Shown: piece by piece, positions 43,938 through 51,881 of the stretch
Layout: every line of letters begins with the position of its first letter
How positions within the stretch are numbered: the first letter of the stretch is position 1
Origin: Myroides pelagicus
GTDB taxonomy: Bacteria > Bacteroidota > Bacteroidia > Flavobacteriales > Flavobacteriaceae
Assembly (NCBI RefSeq): GCF_009711055.1
Contig: NZ_WMJY01000008.1
Coordinates: 1-64,000, forward strand
Direction: 5' to 3'
DNA length: 64,000 bases
Translations under genes and position numbers: made by a program
Notes under the pieces: generated by a model
The model's input: the letters and a program-made list of their open reading frames with translations, nothing else
Told to the model about the DNA's origin: nothing
The model's database searches: none

Positions 43938-44296
43938 GCGTCAAAGTGTTTCTACATATTAAAAAATACGTAAATCTTTCCCATAATAACAGATCGTTAT
44001 CCTACCAAATTAACATATCTGCCTTTATACTTTAGACAAAAAAAATTACAAAAGTCACATTAGTACACGACAAATCAGTCTATCAAATCACTTTCAATAC
44101 TATTGCAATTAATTATTATTACCACACCCAACCTATAAATAAGTAGACTAAAATTACAGAGTGCATACCTAGATTACTATTGACGAAAAGTGATCTAAGA
44201 AAGGGTAGCAAAAAAACACAACCATACATACAAAAAGAAACCAATGATGTAGTGGAAAAAAGCTTTACAATCGTAATTCAGGTCAATTGATTTACT
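43938..44296. other. Gene-free interval with a decayed repeat relic
   Basis: No gene supported. At about 43980-44007 the sequence CCATAATAAC-AGATCGTTAT-CCTACC resembles the first 30 bp of the downstream 221-bp repeat (CCATAAAAAAAG..AGATCGTTATGACCTAC). It may be an old extra copy; the rest is AT-rich and unrecognised. Confidence 0.35.
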
Positions 44297-44300
44297 CCAT

Positions 44301-44394
44301 AAAAAAAGTAGATCGTTATGACCTACTTTTTTTAATTCTTCTTTTCATAGCTTTTACTAGATGTATCACAATCCACTTAATCCTCATCTAGTAT
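44301..44394 (-). ncRNA. Predicted small RNA, repeat unit 1
   Basis: On the minus strand TTG (44428-44426) and TAAGTTTTG (44408-44400) with a 17-bp gap form a promoter-like pair. The transcript would start at the TACTAGATG...CATCTAGTA stem-loop and end at the GTAG-stem terminator with a T run at 44307-44301. This is a structural prediction only. Confidence 0.35.
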
Positions 44395-44520
44395 ACGAAC
44401 AAAACTTATCAAACCTTTTTCATAGCAATATGTTTTTTTGCTTGTTCTACTATTAAGACAACCAATAGTGTATTTGGTCACTTCTTTTTTGCAAAAACAT
44501 TCGTAACGACATATATCCAT

Positions 44521-44614
44521 AAAAAAAGCAGATCGTTATGACCTACTTTTTTTAATTCTTCTTTTCATAGCTTTTACTAGATGTATCACAATCCACTTAA
44601 TCCTCATCTAGTAT
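44521..44614 (-). ncRNA. Predicted small RNA, repeat unit 2
   Basis: Same layout as unit 1: TTG at 44648-44646, TAAGTTTTG at 44628-44620, 9-bp stem-loop at 44575-44613, terminator at 44521-44553. One C-A mismatch lies in the terminator stem relative to units 1 and 5. Confidence 0.35.
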
Positions 44615-44741
44615 TCGAACAAAACTTATCAAACCTTTTTCATAGCAATATGTTTTCTTTGCTTGTTCTACTATTAAGACAACCAATAGTGCATTTGGTC
44701 ACTTCTTTTTTGCAAAAACATTCGTAACGTCATACATCCAT

Positions 44742-44835
44742 AAAAAAAGCAGATCGTTATGACCTACTTTTTTTAATTCTTCTTTTCATAGCTTTTACTA
44801 GATGTATCACAATCCACTTAATCCTCATCTAGTAT
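44742..44835 (-). ncRNA. Predicted small RNA, repeat unit 3
   Basis: Same layout shifted by 221 bp; the sequence of promoter-like boxes, stem-loop and terminator is identical to unit 2. Confidence 0.35.
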
Positions 44836-44962
44836 TCGAACAAAACTTATCAAACCTTTTTCATAGCAATATGTTTTCTTTGCTTGTTCTACTATTAAGA
44901 CAACCAATAGTGCATTTGGTCACTTCTTTTTTGCAAAAACATTCGTAACGTCATATATCCAT

Positions 44963-45056
44963 AAAAAAAGCAGATCGTTATGACCTACTTTTTTTAATTC
45001 TTCTTTTCATAGCTTTTACTAGATGTATCACAATCCACTTAATCCTCATCTAGTAT
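44963..45056 (-). ncRNA. Predicted small RNA, repeat unit 4
   Basis: Same layout shifted by a further 221 bp and identical in the boxes and structures to units 2 and 3. Its neighbour unit 5 keeps the terminator stem but has lost the TTG and the TAAGTTTTG box. Confidence 0.35.
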
Positions 45057-45373
45057 TCGAACAAAACTTATCAAACCTTTTTCATAGCAATATGTTTTCT
45101 TTGCTTGTTCTACTATTAAGACAACCAATAGTGCATTTGGTCACTTCTTTTTTGCAAAAACATTCGTAACGTCATATATCCATAAAAAAAGTAGATCGTT
45201 ATGACCTACTTTTTTTAATCTTCTTTTCATAGCTATTACTAGATATCAGACATTCTATCTGGTAGTAGAACTAACGTATCAAACCTTTTTCATAGCACTG
45301 TTTTCTCATAGTTCTAAGGTTTAGACTACTATTCTGTAAAAAGTCACTAAAAAAAGCTAAAAAAGAGAAAATA

Positions 45374-46078
45374 TCAACAATTCGGTTCGGAACGAACGAA
45401 TAAATTTAGTGTATCTGGTGATAGAAAAGGAATATCTAACCCTAACCCTCTAACAATAAATAGCATACCGAAAATAACGATAATGATTGGATAATACTTC
45501 AGAATTGCCCCCCTAACTTTCATAGAAAATAGATCACGCACATAAATCATCAAACTCATCAAAGGAATAGTACCTACACCAAACAGAACCATATAGAGCA
45601 TTCCATACAGAATACTTTGAGTAGATAATGCGCCAAACAAGGCGACATAGACCATTCCACAAGGCAAAAAGCCATTAAAAAATCCGATTGTATAAAGAGA
45701 GGATGTGGTCTGTTTCTTAAACTGCCTACCTAATGCTTGCTGAATTTTAGATACTAGTTTATAAAAAGGCATCAAAAAATTAAGTTTACCAAGCTTACTC
45801 TGGGGTACCAAAACAAATAAGATCATTAGAATACCGACTATAATCGAAACTTGCTGTTGCAAACCAGCTAAAAACAACCCTTTTCCAAAAATACCAAACA
45901 CAAGCCCTAAAATAGAATATGCAGATATACGACCTAAATGATAGGTCATAATCTGCATAACTTTTTTAGCTTGATTATCACGAGAGACTGGTAGCATTAT
46001 AGCAATTGGTCCACACATTCCAATACAGTGTAAACTACTTACTAAACCAAAAACAAGTCCTGTTAAAATCACAAGCAA
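45374..46078 (-). CDS. DsbD_2/TauE-SafE-like membrane protein of the cbb3 cluster
   Basis: The 234-residue protein has six TM helices with the two Cys motifs of the UreH-like/DsbD_2 family, HCIGMCGP (17-24) and a LPCGMVY block in the second half. The paired motifs repeat the SSLHCIGMCGP and NGFLPCGMVY pattern seen in copper- or thiol-transfer proteins beside ccoGHIS genes. It probably serves copper supply or redox chemistry during oxidase assembly. It is last in the minus-strand cco gene series, 14 bp after ccoH, and ends right beside the repeat array, whose unit 5 hairpin could terminate it. Confidence 0.8.
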   Translation of the reverse strand: MLVILTGLVFGLVSSLHCIGMCGPIAIMLPVSRDNQAKKVMQIMTYHLGRISAYSILGLVFGIFGKGLFLAGLQQQVSIIVGILMILFVLVPQSKLGKLNFLMPFYKLVSKIQQALGRQFKKQTTSSLYTIGFFNGFLPCGMVYVALFGALSTQSILYGMLYMVLFGVGTIPLMSLMIYVRDLFSMKVRGAILKYYPIIIVIFGMLFIVRGLGLDIPFLSPDTLNLFVRSEPNC

Positions 46079-46092
46079 TACCTTTTATATGA

Positions 46093-46563
46093 TTATTTAA
46101 CTGTCTTTTCTGTCAAATTAAGGCTGTATAAGTTTCTATAAGCTACGTTATTATAACTCCACTCAACAGAAATATCCCAGCGACCGCCTGAACCCAGCTT
46201 TGTGTTAGGTATGAGCAAATTGGAAGAAGACAATGATATTGGAATGTCAAAGTCTAATGTCTGGTCAGACGGTCTGTATAGGGATACTTTACCTTTTATT
46301 TTTGAGTAATCAAATTCTTTAGGAAACACAATACTAACTTCGCTATTGTCATTAATAGTAACCTTAATTGGCGTTTTAAGCTTATTAGCATGTAGCTCAC
46401 GCTCTGCTCTACCATCAACCTCAATTTCCTGTTGATAGTAATTCTGAGTAACCAATTGATTATCGTACTTTTTATCTAACTGTACTCTTACAACATATTG
46501 TAAAATAAACACCATAAAAAGTCCCATAGCAATAACGATTCCTGTTCCAAAATTGAATTTCAT
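46093..46563 (-). CDS. ccoH: CcoH/FixH, cbb3 oxidase assembly protein
   Basis: The 156-residue protein has one N-terminal TM helix (about 7-25, FNFGTGIVIAMGLFMVFILQYV). The FixH periplasmic domain has YDNQLVTQNYYQQEIEVDGRAER, the FixH family hallmark (YExGLxxxxxY). It is needed for cbb3 stability in other bacteria. It lies 19 bp after ccoG. Confidence 0.9.
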   Translation of the reverse strand: MKFNFGTGIVIAMGLFMVFILQYVVRVQLDKKYDNQLVTQNYYQQEIEVDGRAERELHANKLKTPIKVTINDNSEVSIVFPKEFDYSKIKGKVSLYRPSDQTLDFDIPISLSSSNLLIPNTKLGSGGRWDISVEWSYNNVAYRNLYSLNLTEKTVK

Positions 46564-46582
46564 ACCTATATATTTTATTTCA

Positions 46583-48004
46583 TTAATCCATAATTCTAGG
46601 GCCTAAGAAGTTGGTAGAAGTCGTCTGTATCAACTTGTCCCCATCGTAAACCTGAATTTTAATTTTTGTACGATGACTTTCCAGGATATGATCAGGGATC
46701 TTAATAAATAAACTACCTTCTGCAAAGCCTTCTTTTTTAACTTCTATAGAAGTTTTACCAACTAAATCAACTGTACCCTCAGCCGGTTCAACAACCTTAA
46801 AGTTAACATCTTCAAAGTCCTTCATTGTTTTATTAACCACTTTATATGTATAAAGATTAGTTATAACATGTTCTTTGTGTTGGTAAGTCTGACCAGCCAC
46901 ACGCAAGATAGTAGCTTCTATATCCGTACGCAAGAACAATAACCCTACCAAGACAGTAACTAAAACCATTAATACAGCCGTATAACCTTTTTGTCTAGCC
47001 GTAAACTTAGTTTTAATACCTTCAGAAATTTCGCTCTCAGATGCATATCTAATCAGTCCTGTCGGTAAGCCAACTGATTCCATCATGTGATCACACTCAT
47101 CGATGCATGCTGTACAGTTTACACATTCCAATTGAGTACCATTACGAATATCAATACCAGTAGGACAAACGTTTACACATTGTTTACAATCAATACAATC
47201 ACCAAAACCCTCTGAAGTTCTATCAATTCCTTTTTTAAACTTAGCACGTCCATTTTCTCCTTCACCTCTAACATAGTCATAAGCAACAATAATTGACTTA
47301 TTGTCTAATAACACACCTTGTAAACGACCGTAAGGACATGCAATAACACATACTTGCTCACGGAACCAAGTAAAAATAAAATAAAATGCCCCTGTAAAAA
47401 TAAGTAATCCTATAAACTTACCTAAATGTAAAGCTGGTCCATCTTTCATCATTTGGATAACCACATCGCTACCAATAATATAAGAAAGGAAAATATTAGC
47501 AATTAAAAAAGAAATAATAAAGAAAATAAACCATTTCAGAAGTCTCTTTCTAATCTTCTCGCCATTCCAGGCTTGCTTACGAAGTCTAGCTTGCGCACCT
47601 CTGTCACCGTCAATCCAGTATTCAATACGTCTAAAAACCATCTCCATAAAGATCGTTTGTGGACATATCCAACCACAGAATATACGACCGAATGATACTG
47701 TAAACAAAGTAACGAAAACAACACCTATCACTAAAGAAATAACCACTAAATAAAAATCTTGTGGCCAAAAAGGAAATCCGAAAATATTGAATTTACGGTC
47801 TATTACATTAAAAAGTAAAAACTGATTACCGTTAATTTTTATAAAAGGTGCCGCAAATAAGAAAGCGATCAATAAATAACTAACGATTTTTCTTTTGTCA
47901 TAAAATGGTCCAGAAGGCTTTTTAGGAAATATCCAAGCTCTCTTTCCATCTTTATCGATTGTTCCAATGGAGTCACGGAAACTTTCGTCTTTAATTGTAG
48001 CCAT
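46583..48004 (-). CDS. ccoG: CcoG/RdxA, cytochrome c oxidase accessory protein
   Basis: The 473-residue protein has five TM helices and a polyferredoxin region with CIDCKQCVNVCP (near 265-276) and CVNCTACIDECD (near 287-298). A [4Fe-4S]-type HFCGWICPQT-like GRIFCGWICPQT segment lies near 107-118, and a periplasmic Ig-like C-terminal FixG domain follows. It reduces copper(II) for CcoN insertion in characterised systems. It is transcribed apart from ccoP because a strong terminator-like hairpin lies in the 170-bp gap. Confidence 0.95.
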   Translation of the reverse strand: MATIKDESFRDSIGTIDKDGKRAWIFPKKPSGPFYDKRKIVSYLLIAFLFAAPFIKINGNQFLLFNVIDRKFNIFGFPFWPQDFYLVVISLVIGVVFVTLFTVSFGRIFCGWICPQTIFMEMVFRRIEYWIDGDRGAQARLRKQAWNGEKIRKRLLKWFIFFIISFLIANIFLSYIIGSDVVIQMMKDGPALHLGKFIGLLIFTGAFYFIFTWFREQVCVIACPYGRLQGVLLDNKSIIVAYDYVRGEGENGRAKFKKGIDRTSEGFGDCIDCKQCVNVCPTGIDIRNGTQLECVNCTACIDECDHMMESVGLPTGLIRYASESEISEGIKTKFTARQKGYTAVLMVLVTVLVGLLFLRTDIEATILRVAGQTYQHKEHVITNLYTYKVVNKTMKDFEDVNFKVVEPAEGTVDLVGKTSIEVKKEGFAEGSLFIKIPDHILESHRTKIKIQVYDGDKLIQTTSTNFLGPRIMD

Positions 48005-48020
48005 AATGTGTAGTGTTTTT

Positions 48021-48060
48021 AAAAAAGGCAGAGCAAATGAGTAACATTTACTCTGCCTTT
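48021..48060 (-). terminator. Terminator between ccoP and ccoG
   Basis: AAAGGCAGAG (48024-48033) and CTCTGCCTTT (48051-48060) with an inner AAATG/CATTT pair form a stem, followed on the minus strand by T residues (48023-48021 and beyond). It lies about 115 bp downstream of the ccoP stop. Confidence 0.75.
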
Positions 48061-48175
48061 ATGTTTTTTTATTTATGTTCACCGTTTTTTTTAAAAGCGG
48101 CAAAAATGTATTCTAGTTCATTACGCTTAATCTAATAAATTTGTTGTCGCTACTCTATTAGAAACGTAACAATCC

Positions 48176-49165
48176 TTATATAGCTGATTCTTCAGTAGAG
48201 GCTACTTCTCCTGCTGGAGCTACTTGTTCTGCTGGAGCAGATTCCTCTGCTGGAGCTGCATCAGCTGCTCCTTCTTCTAAATTAGCTTTTGACCAAATAA
48301 TATCTCCTTCTGGAGCTTTTGCATCAGCTGGGTTTGTACCATTAAGTGAAATTACATAAGATGCAATTTTCTCAATTTCAGAAGGCTTAAAGTTATTTTT
48401 CCATGGAACCATTCCTTTTCCTGGTCTACCACCCTCAGAAATAGTATGGAAAATATTTTTAATACCTCCACCTAAGATCCAATGATCATCAGTTAGGTTC
48501 GGTCCAATAGATCCACCACCATCAATTTTGTGACAAGCCATACAGTTAGAATCAAATAACTTCTTACCTACCGCTAAATCAGCTGGATCTGTTAAATATT
48601 TAGCATCGTCCGCTGTCAACATATCAGGAGCATTCTTTTTATACTCTTCAATTTGCAGCTGAGCTTCCGCTACTGATTTCTCATATTCTACAACTTGATT
48701 ATCACCATCGAAAACGTGGAATCTCAATAGGTATATTACAGAGAAAATAATAGTTACGTAGAATAAACCTACCCACCATGGTGGTAACTCATTATTTAAC
48801 TCTTTAATTCCATCGTAATCATGATCCATCATTACGTCAGCCTCCTCTTGGATTGTTTTAGTTTTAGTTAATTTACTCATTAACTTTTTAACCCAAGGTT
48901 GTTGAGAGAAAGGAAGACTAGTCTCTGCTTCCTTAGCTGCTCTCTCTTCAGGAGTCATTAATCTATCTAAAATTTTATTTGTAGCAGAAGCTACAATCTC
49001 AACTGCAATCAAGGCGAATAAGAATAAACCTAACAGGATCAACACTACAGGATGCTCCATAAAAGCAGGTTTCTCACCATCTCCACCTACTAACCACTCT
49101 ACTGCAAAGAAAAACAAGGCAAATAAAAGCGGTACTCGTACATATACTGGAAAAAACTTTTTCAT
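48176..49165 (-). CDS. ccoP: Cytochrome cbb3 oxidase subunit CcoP, monohaem
   Basis: The 329-residue protein has two N-terminal TM segments (about 10-27 and 38-58), a third (about 130-148), and a single cytochrome c domain with CMACH (208-212). A possible Met ligand lies in GKGMVPW. Proteobacterial CcoP has two haem c groups; only one is visible here. The C-terminal 40 residues are Ala/Pro/Glu-rich (ADAAPAEESAPAEQ...). It overlaps the stop of ccoQ by 4 bp. It receives electrons from the c-type pool at the periplasmic face. Confidence 0.93.
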   Translation of the reverse strand: MKKFFPVYVRVPLLFALFFFAVEWLVGGDGEKPAFMEHPVVLILLGLFLFALIAVEIVASATNKILDRLMTPEERAAKEAETSLPFSQQPWVKKLMSKLTKTKTIQEEADVMMDHDYDGIKELNNELPPWWVGLFYVTIIFSVIYLLRFHVFDGDNQVVEYEKSVAEAQLQIEEYKKNAPDMLTADDAKYLTDPADLAVGKKLFDSNCMACHKIDGGGSIGPNLTDDHWILGGGIKNIFHTISEGGRPGKGMVPWKNNFKPSEIEKIASYVISLNGTNPADAKAPEGDIIWSKANLEEGAADAAPAEESAPAEQVAPAGEVASTEESAI

Positions 49166-49368
49166 AATTTTTCTGAATTAGGATCAACATTGTGCTCTTC
49201 ATCATCCATGAACGGCATATTGCTCAATTCTTGAATGGTTTCCTTTTTGTAGGTTATAACCCATACAAAAAGTCCAACAAAGAAGGTAAAGAAGATAATC
49301 AAGGAAATAATTGGAAATACTTCAATCCCTCCTATTGTTTCCATATTATGTTTAATGAACTTTAGCAT
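49162..49368 (-). CDS. ccoQ: Small cbb3 oxidase subunit CcoQ
   Basis: A 68-residue single-pass protein with a TM helix (about 18-40, FPIISLIIFFTFFVGLFVWVI). A cytoplasmic charged tail starts TYKKETIQEL. Size, the ITYKKE tail junction and position between the NO subunit and ccoP fit CcoQ. It starts 21 bp after the ccoNO stop and overlaps ccoP by 4 bp. Confidence 0.85.
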   Translation of the reverse strand: MLKFIKHNMETIGGIEVFPIISLIIFFTFFVGLFVWVITYKKETIQELSNMPFMDDEEHNVDPNSEKL

Positions 49369-49389
49369 ATTGATTCATTTAATTTATTA

Positions 49390-51573
49390 TTATTCTTCTA
49401 CTCTTTGTTTTATGTCAGTTCCTAGTCTTTGTAAGTACGCGATTAATGCAATGATCTCACGATCTTTCATTGGCACGAATTCTTCTCCTTTCGCTTTAGC
49501 GCGTTCTTCACTTTGCGTATAAGATTTAACATAATCAGGATCGTTCTCTAAGTTCAGAGCGATTAACTCTGCTTGATCAGCAATACTTTCATTAGCATTT
49601 GCAATATCCTCGTCTGTATAAGGAACACCTAATGTTCTCATTACACTCATTTTTTTCTCAACTTCAGAATAGTCTGCTGCTTTATTAGCAAATAACCATT
49701 TATATCCTGGCATGATTGAGTTAGGAGAAGTAGATTGAGGGTCATACATATGGTTGTAATGCCAGTTATCAGAATATTTACCTCCAACTCTCATTAAGTC
49801 TGGACCTGTTCTCTTAGATCCCCATAAGAATGGGTGGTCATATACATACTCTCCAGATTTAGAATACTCGCCATAACGCTCAACTTCTGAACGGAAAGGA
49901 CGAATCATTTGAGAGTGACATCCCACACAACCTTCTCTAATATATAAGTCACGACCTTCTAACTCTAGTGGTGTATAAGGTTTAACACTAGTAATCGTTG
50001 GTATATTTGATTTTACAAATATGGTAGGAATAATCTGAACCATACCTCCGATTAGGATAGCTACTGTAGTTAAGATAGTAAACTGTATAGGTCTTCTTTC
50101 CAACCATACGTGCCATCCTTCACCTCTAAGTCTACCAGCAGAAATTCTTTGTAATGCTGGAGCTTCAGCTAATTCATCCTCTACTTTTTGACCAGCAGAA
50201 ACTGTTCTAGCAATATTATAGATTAATACGAATACCCCAATTAAGTATAATGAACCTCCAATTGCACGCATAATGTACATTGGCATAATAGCAGTAACAG
50301 TTTCTAAGAAGTTACCATACATTAATGTTCCATCAGGGTTAAACTCTTTCCACATTAAGTGTTGAGAGAAACCTGCAACATATAAAGGAATTGTATATAA
50401 AATAATACCTAAAGTACCAATCCAGAAGTGGAAGTTTGCTAATGCTCTAGAGTATAGTTCTGTTTTTACCATACGAGGTATTAACCAATAAACCATACCG
50501 AAAGTCATAAATCCATTCCAAGCTAATGCACCAACGTGTACGTGAGCTACGATCCAGTCAGTAAAGTGAGCAATCGCATTTACGTTTTTAAGTGATAACA
50601 TTGGCCCTTCAAATGTAGCCATACCATAACCTGTAATACCTACTACAAAGAATTTAAGCACTGGATCAACTCTTACTTTATCCCAAACACCACGAAGTGT
50701 AAGTAAACCATTGATCATACCTCCCCAAGATGGAGCAATCAACATAACAGAGAATACTACTCCTAAGTTTTGAGCCCATTCTGGTAAAGCTGAATACAAT
50801 AAGTGGTGAGGTCCTGCCCAGATGTATAAGAAAATTAAAGACCAGAAGTGAATAATAGATAATCTATATGAATAAACTGGTCTATTCGCTGCTTTTGGTA
50901 AATAATAGTACATCAACCCTAGGAAAGGTGTTGTTAAGAAGAATGCTACCGCATTGTGTCCATACCACCACTGCACTAATGCATCTTGTACACCTGCATA
51001 TACAGAGTAAGATTTAAGCGCATTAACAGGTAACTCTAAAGAGTTGAAAATGTGTAGTACTGCTACAGTAACGAATGTCGCTAAATAGAACCAAATAGCT
51101 ACGTAGATATGACGCTCTCTTCTTTTGATAATCGTCATAATCATGTTTACACCGAAAGTCACCCAAATCAACGCAATAGCGATATCAATAGGCCACTCTA
51201 ACTCAGCGTACTCTTTTGATGTTGTATACCCTAATGGTAGAGTAATAACAGCACCAATTAAAATTAATTGCCATCCGTAAAAGTGAAGATTACTTAAAAA
51301 ATCACTGTACATTCTGGCTTTACATAATCTCTGTAAAGAATAATAGATTCCCCCAAAAATAGCGTTACCAACAAAAGCAAAAATTACTGCATTGGTGTGT
51401 AATGGTCTTAATCTCCCGAAACTTAACCACGATATTCCGTCAGTTAAGTTAGGAAATATAAACATTACCGCTAGTAGTAAACCTACAAGCATACCTACTG
51501 CACCAAAAAAGATCGATGCGTAAAGGAACTTCTTTACAATTTTGTTGTCATAGTAAAATTGTTGCACTTCCAT
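49390..51573 (-). CDS. ccoNO: Fused cytochrome cbb3 oxidase subunits CcoN and CcoO
   Basis: This 727-residue protein joins CcoN (1-about 480) and CcoO (about 490-727). The CcoN part has about twelve TM helices with haem and CuB ligands H59 (RPLHTN), H206 (GHNAV), H256/H257 (GPHHLLY) and H344/H346 (AHVHVGAL). The linker TM lies near 497-515. The CcoO part has CVGCH (549-553), SQMIRPFRSE and IMPGYKWL (distal Met). The fusion is the usual state in Bacteroidota. The high-affinity oxidase reduces O2 at microaerobic pressure. Confidence 0.97.
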   Translation of the reverse strand: MEVQQFYYDNKIVKKFLYASIFFGAVGMLVGLLLAVMFIFPNLTDGISWLSFGRLRPLHTNAVIFAFVGNAIFGGIYYSLQRLCKARMYSDFLSNLHFYGWQLILIGAVITLPLGYTTSKEYAELEWPIDIAIALIWVTFGVNMIMTIIKRRERHIYVAIWFYLATFVTVAVLHIFNSLELPVNALKSYSVYAGVQDALVQWWYGHNAVAFFLTTPFLGLMYYYLPKAANRPVYSYRLSIIHFWSLIFLYIWAGPHHLLYSALPEWAQNLGVVFSVMLIAPSWGGMINGLLTLRGVWDKVRVDPVLKFFVVGITGYGMATFEGPMLSLKNVNAIAHFTDWIVAHVHVGALAWNGFMTFGMVYWLIPRMVKTELYSRALANFHFWIGTLGIILYTIPLYVAGFSQHLMWKEFNPDGTLMYGNFLETVTAIMPMYIMRAIGGSLYLIGVFVLIYNIARTVSAGQKVEDELAEAPALQRISAGRLRGEGWHVWLERRPIQFTILTTVAILIGGMVQIIPTIFVKSNIPTITSVKPYTPLELEGRDLYIREGCVGCHSQMIRPFRSEVERYGEYSKSGEYVYDHPFLWGSKRTGPDLMRVGGKYSDNWHYNHMYDPQSTSPNSIMPGYKWLFANKAADYSEVEKKMSVMRTLGVPYTDEDIANANESIADQAELIALNLENDPDYVKSYTQSEERAKAKGEEFVPMKDREIIALIAYLQRLGTDIKQRVEE

Positions 51574-51579
51574 AGTTGT

Positions 51580-51801
51580 TTATATTTGATTTTCTCTTTG
51601 ATTTTCGTTTACTAAATGATTGGTCTTATTTTTAGATGATGATTTTTTAACATCGCTTTTAATCTCATCATCAAATAGCATTCTGACCGAAGGAGTATAG
51701 GCATCGTCAAACTGTCCACTCTTTACTGACTTGATAAACAAGTAAAGAAATATACCAGCGACAACTACACTAATACTAATTAAGAAATATATAACACTCA
51801 T
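51580..51801 (-). CDS. ccoS: CcoS, cbb3 oxidase maturation protein
   Basis: A 73-residue protein with an N-terminal TM helix (MSVIYFLISISVVVAGIFLYLFI) and the CcoS motif SGQFDDAYTPSVRMLFDD (about 30-47). It is needed for haem b and copper incorporation into CcoN in other bacteria. It ends 6 bp before ccoNO. Confidence 0.9.
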   Translation of the reverse strand: MSVIYFLISISVVVAGIFLYLFIKSVKSGQFDDAYTPSVRMLFDDEIKSDVKKSSSKNKTNHLVNENQRENQI

Positions 51802-51881
51802 ACCTAAAAACTATACGTCAAAATTAACATTAACAAAATTGGTAAAATATGATAATCGTCAGTTTATCGATTTTAAATAAA

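Larger units (their letters stand above)
44297..45372. repeat. Tandem array of about 221-bp repeats (four full units plus one degenerate)
   Basis: Unit starts (CCATAAAAAAAG) fall at 44297, 44517, 44738, 44959 and 45180, i.e. periods of 220, 221, 221 and 221 bp. Units 2, 3 and 4 are practically identical, while unit 1 differs at about five sites. Unit 5 (45180-45372) is divergent and has indels. Each full unit contains a terminator-like hairpin (AAAAAAAG(T/C)AG...CTACTTTTTTT), a 9-bp hairpin (TACTAGATG/CATCTAGTA) and a small ACCAA/TTGGT dyad. On the minus strand a promoter-like TTG-N17-TAAGTTTTG precedes the first two structures. There is no open reading frame over about 20 codons in the units as far as I could see. 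The array lies directly downstream of the cbb3 cluster. Confidence 0.9.

Noticed and set aside
44297-45180. CRISPR array
   Set aside because: The repeats are 221 bp and directly adjoin each other with no unique spacers, and no cas genes occur in the window.
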